From positions 1,550,001-1,614,000 of the forward strand of contig NZ_JACETV010000001.1 in NCBI RefSeq assembly GCF_013912375.1: a DNA stretch of 64,000 nt. Direction: 5' to 3'. This stretch comes from Emticicia sp. BO119. GTDB taxonomy: Bacteria > Bacteroidota > Bacteroidia > Cytophagales > Spirosomataceae. The notes beneath the pieces were generated by a model. The model searched no databases and had not been told where the DNA came from. It saw only the letters and a program-made list of their open reading frames with translations. How positions within the stretch are numbered: position 1 is the stretch's first letter; each line of letters opens with the position of its first letter. This document shows, piece by piece, positions 44,915 to 54,797 of the stretch. A program made the position numbers and the translations under genes.

Positions 44915-47401
44915 TTATTTTGTGATTTGTAAAATACCAATAATACCAATAAGGGTAGTAATAGTTGCACCAATAGTACCTAACAAATTCTGAACTTGTG
45001 CAATTTGTTGTTGCGCATTAACGGTTTTTTGAGGGATGATGATTTCAGAGCCTGGTGCTACTTTAGGGTAAATATTCACAAACAAAAATCTTCTTGTTCT
45101 GTCAACTGAACCATTAGCATATAAAACATATGATTTACTTTTCAGCGACCGCTTCGTGAAACCACCGGCCTTTGAGACATAATTCATAAAATTATCCCTA
45201 TCGAAATATTTAACGGTGGTTGGGTATAAAACTTCTCCTTGTACCCTTACGGTTTCCAGTCTTTTAGGAATCCGGATAATATCACCATCCTGTAAAATCA
45301 TATCTTCAGTTGAGCCTGGATTTTCAAGGATTTTTCTTAAATCTATGCCTATTGATGATTTTTTTGTAGCATCTACATCTTCTACTTCGATAGTCTGATT
45401 ACCTTTTACGCTATTGGCTATTTCAGTAATAGCTTTTCTTCGCTGCTCTATTTCAATTTCGCTTAGCTGGATTTCTCTGATTAAGGTTGCACCTTCAAGA
45501 TATGAATAAGGGGTTAAACCTCCGGCACGACTAACAATATCCGAAACTTTTTCATCTTTGCTTTTGATACCATATTTGTCAGGGAAAATTACTTCACCTT
45601 CAACCTGAACAAAAGCCTGCTTTACATAATTTGGTGATTTTCTGATGAAGATTTCATCAAACGGATACAATACGAAATTATTGCCTGCATTTTCAACACT
45701 TAAATCAGGGCGTATATTGAATTCGTAGGTATCTGATATTTGAGCGTTTGCAGAAGTTGGGTCAACATTTCTTTTTCTACGCACTACTTCAACTCTCGAT
45801 AATGAGGCGGATTCTGACAAACCACCAACTTTAACCAACACGTCTTCAATGGTCAGATTTCTCACAAATGGGATTTCAATTCCTGCAACACCTTCGGGGT
45901 TATTAATAGCCCCTTGAATACGGACATAGGCTGGTTCAGTAAGGTCAAATATTGAAGGGATCGTTACTATATCTTCACGTTTTAACGGAATATCAGCAGC
46001 TTTCCCTTTCATTATATCATCAAGATTTACAGAAATATTTTCAATAATCATATCCTCTCGTGTTCTGACTATTGCGATCCGGCCAGTCAGGGCTTCTCCT
46101 CTTAATCCTTCTGCCGATTTAATTAATTCCAATAAGGTTGGGTTACTGTCTAATGAATATTGACCAGGGCGGAAAATTGCACCCTCAACAGTAACCATAT
46201 TCTCATATCGCTCCAATAATCTTTCTGTCACGATAGAATCACCTGATATAACATTAAAAGTAGGAAATTCTTCTTCTTTAACGTCAATAATTTTACGCTC
46301 ACGGCTTGTGTTTCTATGGATTTTCAACCGATGTTTATAGGCATACTGATTAAATCCACCAGCATAAGCAATAGCATCCTGTAACTTTTCATTTTCGGTC
46401 AATTCAAACAATCCGTTGCGTTTTGTATTTCCTTGGATTGCAACACGAGCCACATACGGTGAAACCTGAACAATGTCCTGATCCTGAAGAATTATATTAT
46501 TTTTGGCATAGCCACGCATCAATACTTCATATAAATCAAGCGTAGCTACAACCCTGTTATTACGGATTACCTGAATTTTACGATAAGTACCTAACTCATT
46601 GGGGCCACCGCAAACATATAGGGCATTAAGAATTGTTGATAATGAAGAGAGCGTGTAAGTGCCTGGTGCAATTACCTCGCCCGTAATTGTTACTTTAATA
46701 CTTCTGATATTACCCAATGAAACCACTAAATGTGTATTAGGAGGGTTGCCGGCATAAGGGAGCAATCCAATATAAACCTTTGATAATTTATTAAGAACCT
46801 TTTCACGTGCTTGTTCCATTGTAGAACCAGCCAGATATATAAGCCCGACCCTGTCTAAAGTAATATAACCATCAGGAGAAATGATTACTTTATAAGTAGC
46901 TTGGGAATATCCGTAAATATCAATAATTAATTGATCGTTCGGACCCAAAACATAGTTACTTGGTGTAGCGATATTGATAGCCGGAGTAGGATCAAATTTG
47001 ATTGTATTAAAAAGATTAAAACCAAAAATTCTTCTTCTCAAAGTTGCTTTGGCTACATCCTGTTCTTCTTCTTCCTCACGAATGGCCCTTAAAGAATCTT
47101 CTCTGGTCATTGCCAATTGGTCTGCTGGATTGAGTGTCAGATTTCGTATAGCGTTTGGATCATTAGGATTTGTTACACGATTACGTGTTGGTAAAGGCAT
47201 ATTCGGGGTTTGCTGGGTACGCCCTGCAGGGGTATTCGGATTTGCCGGAGTTGCGTTTGGATTTACTGGTGTTACAGGCGCATTTGTTGGGGCATTCCCG
47301 GGTTGATTACCTGTATTTTGTGCAAAAGAATTGCTGATAATTAGTGTAAAAAGCGTAAATTTGAGAAAACTTTGGAAGAAATTATTTTTGTTAAATTTCA
47401 T
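44915..47401 (-). CDS. Polysaccharide export outer-membrane protein (OPX) with SLBB repeats
   Basis: 828 aa from ATG 47401. A signal peptide (FTLFTLIISNSFAQ) is followed by a P/N/T-rich linker and a Poly_export domain with NYVLGPNDQLIIDIYGYSQ. Multiple SLBB modules follow, seen as repeats of the type VTITGEVIAPGTYTL, VTVEGAIFRPGQYSLDS, VRIQGAINNPEGVAGIE, VQVEGEVIFPDKYGIK and VRVQGEVLYPTTVKYF. A C-terminal hydrophobic helix (VQNLLGTIGATITTLIGIIGIL) may cross the membrane. OPX proteins form the outer-membrane channel of capsule or exopolysaccharide export. It is the first gene of the locus; longer starts upstream lack coding character. It is divergent from parE, 179 nt away. Confidence 0.9.
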   Translation of the reverse strand: MKFNKNNFFQSFLKFTLFTLIISNSFAQNTGNQPGNAPTNAPVTPVNPNATPANPNTPAGRTQQTPNMPLPTRNRVTNPNDPNAIRNLTLNPADQLAMTREDSLRAIREEEEEQDVAKATLRRRIFGFNLFNTIKFDPTPAINIATPSNYVLGPNDQLIIDIYGYSQATYKVIISPDGYITLDRVGLIYLAGSTMEQAREKVLNKLSKVYIGLLPYAGNPPNTHLVVSLGNIRSIKVTITGEVIAPGTYTLSSLSTILNALYVCGGPNELGTYRKIQVIRNNRVVATLDLYEVLMRGYAKNNIILQDQDIVQVSPYVARVAIQGNTKRNGLFELTENEKLQDAIAYAGGFNQYAYKHRLKIHRNTSRERKIIDVKEEEFPTFNVISGDSIVTERLLERYENMVTVEGAIFRPGQYSLDSNPTLLELIKSAEGLRGEALTGRIAIVRTREDMIIENISVNLDDIMKGKAADIPLKREDIVTIPSIFDLTEPAYVRIQGAINNPEGVAGIEIPFVRNLTIEDVLVKVGGLSESASLSRVEVVRRKRNVDPTSANAQISDTYEFNIRPDLSVENAGNNFVLYPFDEIFIRKSPNYVKQAFVQVEGEVIFPDKYGIKSKDEKVSDIVSRAGGLTPYSYLEGATLIREIQLSEIEIEQRRKAITEIANSVKGNQTIEVEDVDATKKSSIGIDLRKILENPGSTEDMILQDGDIIRIPKRLETVRVQGEVLYPTTVKYFDRDNFMNYVSKAGGFTKRSLKSKSYVLYANGSVDRTRRFLFVNIYPKVAPGSEIIIPQKTVNAQQQIAQVQNLLGTIGATITTLIGIIGILQITK

Positions 47402-47580
47402 ATCTATAACGTTATTTGCCGAATTGCTGTTTAAGTATTTAATGAACAAGAGATGAAAACATTGCAAAGTAAGTGAAGTTTTTTTATTTATTTGCTCTTT
47501 CATGTTAAGTATGTGTTAAAAAGAACTTTGAAATACAAAGTAAAAATATAAAATCCATAAAATCAAAATTTTTTTTCAAA

Positions 47581-49479
47581 ATGGCCGAAAATAAGGAAGT
47601 AACTTATAATGAAGATAGTATTCGTTCACTTGACTGGAAAGAACACATAAGATTGCGTCCTGGTATGTACATTGGAAAATTAGGGGACGGTTCTTCTGCC
47701 GATGATGGAATATATGTTTTGTTAAAAGAAGTTTTAGATAATTGTATTGATGAGTATGCCATGGGATATGGCAGGTCTATTGAAATAAAATTGGAAGAAG
47801 GTATAGCAGAGGTTAGAGACTATGGCAGAGGGATTCCGTTGGGGAAATTAGTAGATGTTGTCTCAAAAATAAACACAGGAGCAAAATATGACAGCAAAGC
47901 CTTTCAAAAGGCGGTTGGTTTGAACGGAGTAGGAACGAAGGCAGTAAATGCACTTTCATCTCATTTTCGTGTCCAGGCTTTCAGAGAAGGAAAATCAAAG
48001 TGGGCTGAATTTACAAAGGGTGAGTTAATCAAAGAGTCACAGATTATTGATTCTGACCAGAAAAATGGAACTTTAGTGACCTTCACTCCAGATGATACTG
48101 TTTTTAAACATTATCATTACATTCCGCAATTTGTGGAAGCAATGATATGGAATTACTGCTACCTGAACGCAGGAATGACTATTGTCTTTAATAAGCAGAA
48201 ATATATCTCACAAAATGGATTATTAGATCTGTTACGACGAAAAACTGATGAGGATTCATTAAGATACCCGATTATTCACCTGAAGGGAGAAGATATTGAA
48301 GTAGCACTTTCACACAGCAATCAATATGGTGAAGAATATTATTCATTTGTAAACGGGCAAAATACCACTCAGGGTGGTACACATTTGTCAGCTTTTCGTG
48401 AAGCAATTGTTCGTACTGTAAGGGAGCACTTTGGAAAAGACTATGCTCCAGAGGACATTCGCCAGTCTATTATAGGAGCCATTTCGATTCGGGTTCAGGA
48501 GCCTGTTTTTGAGTCTCAGACCAAAACTAAACTAGGCTCATTGACCATGTCACCAGAGCCTAACTCTCCGACTATCCGGGTATTTATCGGTGATTTTCTT
48601 AAGGAAAAACTCGATAATTTTCTTCATATGAACCCAGCTATCAAGGAAGCACTGAAGAAAAGAATTGAGCAATCGGAGCGGGAAAGAAAAGAGCTGGCAG
48701 GAATTAAAAAACTGGCAAACGAACGAGCCAAAAAAGCCAATTTGCATAATAGAAAATTAAGAGACTGTCGTTTTCATCTGGACGAAGAGAAAAATGAGAA
48801 ACGCTTTGATACTGTTATGTTTATTACTGAAGGAGATTCGGCAAGTGGGTCAATTACAAAGGCGCGTAACCCTGAATTGCAAGCAGTTTTTAGCCTAAGA
48901 GGAAAACCCCTCAACAGTTTTGGTCTAACAAAAAAGATTGTGTACGAAAACGAAGAGTTCAACCTTTTGCAGCATGCACTTAATATTGAAGATGGTTTAG
49001 ATGGACTTCGTTATAACAAAATTATTGTCGCTACAGATGCAGATGTTGATGGAATGCACATTCGCCTTCTTTTGTTGACTTTCTTTTTACAATTTTTCCC
49101 TGATCTGGTTCGTGAAGGACATTTGTATATTCTTGAAACACCATTATTCAGAGTTAGAAATAAAAAGGAAACAATTTATTGTTATTCGGATGAGGAGAAA
49201 GAAAAAGCGATCAAAAAACTTTCACCCAAGCCAGAAATTACACGGTTTAAAGGTTTAGGAGAAATATCACCTGATGAGTTTGAAGGCTTTATAGGTGAAG
49301 ATATCAGGTTAGAACCCGTTATTTTAGAAAAGGAATCTTCTATTGCAAAGATTCTGAGCTATTATATGGGAAAAAATACACCTGAACGCCAACGGTTTAT
49401 TATCGATAACCTGAGAATTGAGAAAGATGAAATTGATGAGGTTCTGGAGAAAATAATTGAAGTGAAAGAAGTTGCCTGA
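47581..49479 (+). CDS. parE: DNA topoisomerase IV subunit B
   Basis: 632 aa type-IIA topoisomerase ATPase subunit, acting in chromosome decatenation with ParC. GHKL motifs are [24 protein letters not shown] and [14 protein letters not shown]; the transducer Lys region is [13 protein letters not shown]. The TOPRIM domain has [26 protein letters not shown] and KPLNSFG. The N-terminal [26 protein letters not shown] is the ParE version in this phylum rather than GyrB. parC is not adjacent; pheA follows after 86 nt on the same strand. Confidence 0.93.
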   Translation: MAENKEVTYNEDSIRSLDWKEHIRLRPGMYIGKLGDGSSADDGIYVLLKEVLDNCIDEYAMGYGRSIEIKLEEGIAEVRDYGRGIPLGKLVDVVSKINTGAKYDSKAFQKAVGLNGVGTKAVNALSSHFRVQAFREGKSKWAEFTKGELIKESQIIDSDQKNGTLVTFTPDDTVFKHYHYIPQFVEAMIWNYCYLNAGMTIVFNKQKYISQNGLLDLLRRKTDEDSLRYPIIHLKGEDIEVALSHSNQYGEEYYSFVNGQNTTQGGTHLSAFREAIVRTVREHFGKDYAPEDIRQSIIGAISIRVQEPVFESQTKTKLGSLTMSPEPNSPTIRVFIGDFLKEKLDNFLHMNPAIKEALKKRIEQSERERKELAGIKKLANERAKKANLHNRKLRDCRFHLDEEKNEKRFDTVMFITEGDSASGSITKARNPELQAVFSLRGKPLNSFGLTKKIVYENEEFNLLQHALNIEDGLDGLRYNKIIVATDADVDGMHIRLLLLTFFLQFFPDLVREGHLYILETPLFRVRNKKETIYCYSDEEKEKAIKKLSPKPEITRFKGLGEISPDEFEGFIGEDIRLEPVILEKESSIAKILSYYMGKNTPERQRFIIDNLRIEKDEIDEVLEKIIEVKEVA

Positions 49480-49565
49480 TTGAAAAGTCTTGCGTTTTAA
49501 TGATTGTAATTCCGAATTTAATAACCCCCTTACATTTATTTTAAATTTAAACACCTATCCAGACA

Positions 49566-50639
49566 GTGACACTTGAGGAAGTAAGAAAAGACATTGACGC
49601 AATTGATGACCAGTTATTAGTATTGCTTAATAAAAGAATGAAGCTGGTACATAAAGTCGGAGAAATTAAACGTTCTACTAAAGCCCTTATCTACAGGCCG
49701 GAACGTGAAAAGCAAATTTTAGACCGAATGAATTCGCAAAATGATGGCCCTCTTAATAAAGAGGCGATTGAAGCCATTTATTTAGAGATTTTTGCTGCTG
49801 CCCGTAATATCGAACTCCCGGAGAGAGTAGCTTACTTAGGACCAGAAGGAAGCTTTACCCATCAGGCCGCAGAAAGTCGTTTTGGTGCAATGAGCGAATA
49901 TATGACATTGCCAACTATCAAATCGGTATTTGAAGCTGTAGATACGGGTAGAGCAAAATTTGGGGTGATTCCTATTGAAAATAACCAGGAGGGAATTGTT
50001 TATGAGACTGTAGATTTACTAAATGAAATGAATGTAAATGTTGCTGCTGAATTAAAAATCCCGGTTCATTTTGCTTTGGCTACAGAGGCCGAAAATCCAT
50101 CAAAAGTAAAAAGAATCTATTCAAAAGATATTGCGTTCAGGCAATGTAGGGGTTTCCTGAACAAATATTTTGAACAGACACACCCTGAAGAAATCCAAGT
50201 AGAATCAACATCAAAAGCTGCTAAATTGGCTGCTGAGGATCCTGAAAGCGCAGCCATTTGCTCCGAAATCGCAGCAAAGCTATTCAGTTTACCTATTTTG
50301 TTTAATAATATAGAAGATAACGGTCAGAATCGTACACGATTCTATATACTTGCTAAAGGCTTTGAGAATCAGAAAAGCGGCAATGACAAAACCACCATTA
50401 TTGCACGTTTGCCAGATACAGATAAACCAGGTGTTCTTGCCAATTTCTTACAGGATTTTAAAAAGGCAGGCATCAACTTAACCAAAATTGAAAGCCGCCC
50501 TTATAAAGGTAGCGAGGACTTTAATTTCTGGTTTTTTATTGAATTGGAAGGATTCCACAAAGATGAAAATGTGGAGAAAGTCTTTAAAAAACACCGGAAT
50601 GCAATCAAGAAATTGGGTAGCTATGTAAAAAATGCCTGA
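49566..50639 (+). CDS. pheA: Bifunctional chorismate mutase / prephenate dehydratase
   Basis: 357 aa, start GTG 49566. Residues 1-80 are an AroQ-type chorismate mutase (DIDAIDDQLLVLLNKRMKLVHKVGEIK). Residues about 88-270 are prephenate dehydratase (YLGPEGSFTHQAAESRFG, then NRTRFYILAKG with the TRF motif). Residues about 280-357 are an ACT regulatory domain (PGVLANFLQDFKKAGINLTKIESRPYKG) that binds phenylalanine for feedback. It makes phenylpyruvate from chorismate. It is convergent with the small membrane-protein gene, 2 nt from its stop. Confidence 0.95.
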   Translation: MTLEEVRKDIDAIDDQLLVLLNKRMKLVHKVGEIKRSTKALIYRPEREKQILDRMNSQNDGPLNKEAIEAIYLEIFAAARNIELPERVAYLGPEGSFTHQAAESRFGAMSEYMTLPTIKSVFEAVDTGRAKFGVIPIENNQEGIVYETVDLLNEMNVNVAAELKIPVHFALATEAENPSKVKRIYSKDIAFRQCRGFLNKYFEQTHPEEIQVESTSKAAKLAAEDPESAAICSEIAAKLFSLPILFNNIEDNGQNRTRFYILAKGFENQKSGNDKTTIIARLPDTDKPGVLANFLQDFKKAGINLTKIESRPYKGSEDFNFWFFIELEGFHKDENVEKVFKKHRNAIKKLGSYVKNA

Positions 50640-50641
50640 TA

Positions 50642-50878
50642 CTATTTCTTTCGGAGTATTGCAGAAGCAGCAATCAATACCCAAATAACATTAACGGCCA
50701 TAGACGGGTAGGCATGGTGGAAATATGTATTAATGATAAAGCATATTCCACCAATAGCATTTGCCCAGATATAGCGGGCATCTTTAGCATTTAATTTCCC
50801 CTGAATGTTTAAGAAATAAGAACCTGTTACCAGAACGGCCCCAATCCATCCAATGATTTCAATTAAATCTATTTTCAT
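50642..50878 (-). CDS. Small membrane protein, CBU_0592-like family
   Basis: 78 aa with three membrane helices (EIIGWIGAVLVTGSYFL, ANAIGGICFIINTYFHH and AVNVIWVLIAASAIL). The GWIGAxLxxxSYFLNxxGKL start is typical of a widespread small membrane family found beside many genes. The function is unknown. Its ATG overlaps the ribF stop by 4 nt, so the two are translationally coupled. Confidence 0.8.
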   Translation of the reverse strand: MKIDLIEIIGWIGAVLVTGSYFLNIQGKLNAKDARYIWANAIGGICFIINTYFHHAYPSMAVNVIWVLIAASAILRKK

Positions 50879-51798
50879 AATATCTGGATTGCGCGCTCTT
50901 TATCTCGTAAAATCTGGGTCTTTAATTCTTCAATACTACTGAATTTTTGCTCGGGTCTGATATAATCTACCAGTTCAACAGTTATATTTTCTCCATAAAT
51001 ATCATTGCTGAAATCAAGAATATGTACTTCCTGTGTTCGGCCTACACCATCAACAGTCGGACGGTTGCCAATGTTCATAATGCCGGTTAGCCATTGACCT
51101 CTAACTAATGCTTTTACAGCATATACGCCGTTAGCCGGAATTAATTTATAAGATTCTGAAACCTGCACATTGGCAGTCGGGAAACCGATGGTTCTTCCTA
51201 ACTGGCGCCCTTTTACTACAATACCAGAAAAGCTGTAGTATCTACCTAACAGATCGTTTGCAGATTTTACATTTCCTTCTAATAATGACTGGCGGATTTT
51301 AGTCGAGCTAATGACTAAATTTTCAATCTCCTGACGAGAAATTTCTTCAATCTGAATACCAAATCGGTTAGAGTTATCTTCTAAATATTGAAAATTACCT
51401 TCACGATTACGACCAAAATGGTGATCATAGCCAATGACCAGTTTTTTAGTGCCAATGGTATTAAGTAAAATCTTCTGCACATATTCATTTGAGCTTAACT
51501 CTGAAAACTCTCGTGTGAAAGGAACTATTAAAAGATGATTTACACCTTGTTTTTCGAGGAGTTCAATTTTTTCGTCAATTGTAGATAATAATTTAAGACC
51601 TTGACTGTCTTGCGAGACTACCATTCGAGGGTGAGGCCAAAATGTAAGCACTACCGACTCGCCCCCTGATAATTTAGTTGTTTCTTGTAATATTTGCAGG
51701 ATTTTCTGATGGCCTAAATGAACTCCATCAAATGTGCCGCTCGTTACTACCGCATTTTCTAACGGCTTAAAATCTGATAGATTATAATATACTTTCAA
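50875..51798 (-). CDS. ribF: Bifunctional riboflavin kinase / FMN adenylyltransferase
   Basis: 307 aa from TTG 51798 (MKVYYNLSDF), the usual family start; another TTG at 51822 would add eight residues. The N-terminal nucleotidyl-transferase domain has VTSGTFDGVHLGHQKIL and GYDHHFGRNREGN; the C-terminal riboflavin kinase domain has GRQLGRTIGFPTANV. It makes FMN and FAD in the cytosol. It lies 50 nt after truB and overlaps the small membrane gene. Confidence 0.94.
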   Translation of the reverse strand: MKVYYNLSDFKPLENAVVTSGTFDGVHLGHQKILQILQETTKLSGGESVVLTFWPHPRMVVSQDSQGLKLLSTIDEKIELLEKQGVNHLLIVPFTREFSELSSNEYVQKILLNTIGTKKLVIGYDHHFGRNREGNFQYLEDNSNRFGIQIEEISRQEIENLVISSTKIRQSLLEGNVKSANDLLGRYYSFSGIVVKGRQLGRTIGFPTANVQVSESYKLIPANGVYAVKALVRGQWLTGIMNIGNRPTVDGVGRTQEVHILDFSNDIYGENITVELVDYIRPEQKFSSIEELKTQILRDKERAIQIL

Positions 51799-51848
51799 TG
51801 TGTAAGGTATTTTGTAAAACAATCGGCGTCGTTAACTTAAAACAACGA

Positions 51849-52538
51849 TTATGATTGATTGGGCGCAAAATTACGAATATTATCCAGAAATTGTTCGAGG
51901 GTAAGCGCATTTTCAATTTTGAAATCTCCGATTCGGGTTCGGCGTAATGAGCTCATATATGCTCCTGATTGAAGTAATTTGCCAAAATCTCTCACAAGGC
52001 TACGGATATATGTTCCTTTGGAACATACAATTCTGAATGAGAGCTCAGGAAAGCTGGTAGTATCTATTTCAAACGTTTTTATTTCAACCTGTCTTGATTT
52101 TATTTTAATCTCTTCCCCTTTTCTTGCCGACTCGTAAGCCCTTTTACCATCAACTTTAATGGCAGAATGCGCCGGAGGAATTTGCTCAATTATACCTGTT
52201 AATTTTACTATTGCGGCACTAATTGCTTCCTGAGTAATATGATTGATAGGGTATTCGGCATCAAAATCAGTTTCCAAATCAACTGATGGAGTGGTTTTCC
52301 CTAAAACCAAGGTACCAATGTATTCTTTTTCTTGTGCTTGATATATGTCAATTTCTTTGGTTTTTTTGTTGGTACACAGAATGAGCAACCCAGTAGCTAA
52401 AGGGTCTAAAGTACCCGCATGACCTACCTTTTTATATTTACCTGCATACCGAACCTTATTTACTACATCAAAAGAAGTCCATTTCAAAGGTTTGTCGATC
52501 AATAGCACTTCATTTCGTTCATCAACGACTGTTTGCAT
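51849..52538 (-). CDS. truB: tRNA pseudouridine(55) synthase
   Basis: 229 aa. It makes pseudouridine 55 in the T-loop of tRNAs. The catalytic Asp is in GHAGTLDPLATGLLIL, with DKPLKWTSFDVVNKVR before it and PPAHSAIKVDGKRAYESARKG and CSKGTYIRSL later. It is on the short side because the C-terminal PUA domain is missing, as in many Bacteroidota. It sits between uppP and ribF on one strand. Confidence 0.95.
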   Translation of the reverse strand: MQTVVDERNEVLLIDKPLKWTSFDVVNKVRYAGKYKKVGHAGTLDPLATGLLILCTNKKTKEIDIYQAQEKEYIGTLVLGKTTPSVDLETDFDAEYPINHITQEAISAAIVKLTGIIEQIPPAHSAIKVDGKRAYESARKGEEIKIKSRQVEIKTFEIDTTSFPELSFRIVCSKGTYIRSLVRDFGKLLQSGAYMSSLRRTRIGDFKIENALTLEQFLDNIRNFAPNQS

Positions 52539-52561
52539 AAGGGGTTTGTTAATTTAAGGCT

Positions 52562-53353
52562 TTAAACAATCTTCAATTCATAACCTGCAGCAATTAAGCC
52601 CAGAATGATTAAGCCGACAATAATCCGATAATAACCAAAAACCTTAAAGCCATATTTTTGTAAATAGCTGATGAAGAACTTAATAGCAATCATAGCTACG
52701 ATAAATGCAACTACATTGCCAACTATTAGAAGTTGAAGTTGGTCAGATGAAAAAGTAAGAGTGCCTGCTTTATAGCTTTTAAGTAATTTATATGCCGATG
52801 CCGCAAACATAGTTGGAACAGCAAGAAAGAATGAAAACTCGGCTGAATCCTTACGTGATAATCCCTGAAACATACCACCAATAATACTTGCAGCGGAACG
52901 AGAGACACCAGGAATCATGGCAATACATTGGAACAATCCAATTTTTAAAGCATCAGCATAGCTAATGTTTGCTTTTGTAGCTTTATTTTCAAAGTATTTA
53001 TCAATAAAAATCAAGACAAAGCCACCCAGAACCATAGACATGGCAACTACTACAACACTTTCAAGCAGACTGTCAATGAAATCGTTCAACAGAAAACCAA
53101 TAATAGCTGCAGGAATGAAAGCTGCTAATAGTTTGGCATAGAACTCGAATGATTGTAAGAATTTTTTCCAGTAAAGAACGAGTACTGATAAAATTGCTCC
53201 GAACTGAATATTTACTTCAAATACTTTAGTAAAATCTAATTCACTTATACCCATCAGGGATGAGCCAATAATCATGTGTCCGGTTGAACTGATAGGTAAG
53301 TACTCTGTAATTCCTTCAATAATAGCAAGGATAATAGCCTGAATAAGATCCAT
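52562..53353 (-). CDS. uppP: Undecaprenyl-diphosphatase (UppP/BacA)
   Basis: 263 aa integral membrane enzyme that recycles undecaprenyl diphosphate to the monophosphate carrier for murein and glycan assembly. Key motifs are [20 protein letters not shown] (with the catalytic Glu and Ser-Ser-Thr) and [16 protein letters not shown]. About eight helices are predicted. It lies 23 nt before truB and about 100 nt after the DUF3098 gene. Confidence 0.95.
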   Translation of the reverse strand: MDLIQAIILAIIEGITEYLPISSTGHMIIGSSLMGISELDFTKVFEVNIQFGAILSVLVLYWKKFLQSFEFYAKLLAAFIPAAIIGFLLNDFIDSLLESVVVVAMSMVLGGFVLIFIDKYFENKATKANISYADALKIGLFQCIAMIPGVSRSAASIIGGMFQGLSRKDSAEFSFFLAVPTMFAASAYKLLKSYKAGTLTFSSDQLQLLIVGNVVAFIVAMIAIKFFISYLQKYGFKVFGYYRIIVGLIILGLIAAGYELKIV

Positions 53354-53455
53354 TATAATGTTTTAGTAAATATTTAGGAAATGCGAATATAATTAAGACG
53401 AAATGATGATTACTCAGTTTATGAGATACAAAGATTTTACTATTTTCAGAAAGCA

Positions 53456-53707
53456 TTATTTCTTTCTGAAAATGGCGTAAAATTCAAACAAAAAGCCGAT
53501 AAAAGTAATAGCAGGGCCAAGTGTGATACCCAAAAAGCCAAAACCGAATTCTTCTTTATCTAAAGTCATGATAAAAAAACCAACAAGAATAAGACCGATA
53601 CCCACTAACATTAACAGATAGTTCTGGCGGCTAAATGGAAGAGCACTTTTGTTAACACCATTATCGGTGCTTTTTACTTCCTGTGCTTTAGAGGTGATAC
53701 TTTTCAT
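53456..53707 (-). CDS. DUF3098 small membrane protein
   Basis: 83 aa with two hydrophobic helices (YLLMLVGIGLILVGFFIM and GFLGITLGPAITFIGFLFEFYAIF) and a short polar N-terminus; PFSRQNYLLMLVGIGLILVGF is the family signature. It is mostly found in Bacteroidota next to ftsX and uppP. The function is unknown. It lies 134 nt downstream of ftsX and 102 nt upstream of uppP. Confidence 0.85.
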   Translation of the reverse strand: MKSITSKAQEVKSTDNGVNKSALPFSRQNYLLMLVGIGLILVGFFIMTLDKEEFGFGFLGITLGPAITFIGFLFEFYAIFRKK

Positions 53708-53841
53708 AATCGTAAATTTCCTTATCCCAAGGATAATATTTTTATTGTATATTCATATAAAAGGGATAGACTTTACATGAAGTGAAATATTTAAAAACAG
53801 ATAATGTGAAATTTTAAACTCATAAGATTATATAGAAACGA

Positions 53842-54717
53842 TCAATATAAATTTTCAAGAGGGGTTCTTAAATACCTATGCATAGATTGAAAGGTACTTA
53901 AAACACTGATCAGAATTCCTAAAAGAAGCACTCCACCACATAAAAATGCAATCTTGATATAATCCTGCAAAACTAATAAATCTTCAATTTTATTTACTGC
54001 TATTTGCTGAACACCAAAAAACAGCCCGATGGCGATAATACCCGAAAATAGACCTTGCCATATTCCACGACTAATAAAGGGTTTTTGAATAAACCAATCT
54101 GTCGCACCCACCAACTGCATACTTCTGATAATCAATCTCTGCGAATACAATGCTAACCGGATAGTATTGTTAATCAATAAGAAAATAGCAACTAATAGAA
54201 CTACAATTACAGATGCAATAATCAGAAATGCTTTGTAAGCATTTTTGTTGATGCTATCTACAAAATCCTTGGCATAATCAGCTTCAAAAACGCCTGATAT
54301 TTGTTCTAAATCAGATTTAATTGTTTCTAAATTCAACTCACTCAGATATGTTTCTCTGATCCTTAAACTAAAAGCATCTCGGTAAGGATTTTCACCCAAA
54401 ACAGAGCTATAATCTTCATTAATATCTTTCAGCACTCTTTTGGCTGTGCTTTCTTTTGAAATAAATTTTATCTGTGGCACATTATCAGCGTAGGCTATAT
54501 AACTTTTTTTTGCGATAATATTCCGTACAGAATCCTGTTGAATTTGAGTAAGTGATTTATCTAAATAGACCTGAATCTCAATATTCTGTTTTACATAGCT
54601 CACTAATTGTTTAGAGGTCAGGGCTATCCAGCCTGTAAAAGCAATCAGAAATAACGCGGTTGTTAAACTAATAATAATTAAGAGACTCGGATAACTACCT
54701 AATTTTCGTTTTGGCAT
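53842..54717 (-). CDS. ftsX: Cell-division permease-like protein FtsX
   Basis: 291 aa. An N-terminal helix (LLIIISLTTALFLIAFTGWIAL), a periplasmic domain with QNIEIQVYLDKSL, and three C-terminal helices form the FtsX plan; the last part NNTIRLALYSQRLIIRSMQLVGATDWFIQKPF is the FtsX signature. With FtsE it controls murein hydrolases at the septum. FtsE is not nearby in this window, as is common in this phylum. A TATCTTTG element lies 46 nt upstream. Confidence 0.92.
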   Translation of the reverse strand: MPKRKLGSYPSLLIIISLTTALFLIAFTGWIALTSKQLVSYVKQNIEIQVYLDKSLTQIQQDSVRNIIAKKSYIAYADNVPQIKFISKESTAKRVLKDINEDYSSVLGENPYRDAFSLRIRETYLSELNLETIKSDLEQISGVFEADYAKDFVDSINKNAYKAFLIIASVIVVLLVAIFLLINNTIRLALYSQRLIIRSMQLVGATDWFIQKPFISRGIWQGLFSGIIAIGLFFGVQQIAVNKIEDLLVLQDYIKIAFLCGGVLLLGILISVLSTFQSMHRYLRTPLENLY

Positions 54718-54762
54718 TGTGAATCTTTTTAAAACAAATCTTTATGGCTTCGCAATTTTGGG

Positions 54763-54770
54763 CAAAGATA
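54763..54770 (-). promoter_or_regulatory. -7 promoter element (TATCTTTG) of ftsX
   Basis: The minus strand reads TATCTTTGCCC, an exact TAnnTTTG, 46 nt before the ftsX ATG. The -33 box is not clear. Confidence 0.55.
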
Positions 54771-54797
54771 GAAAATGTAGAAGAAATATAGACCAAT

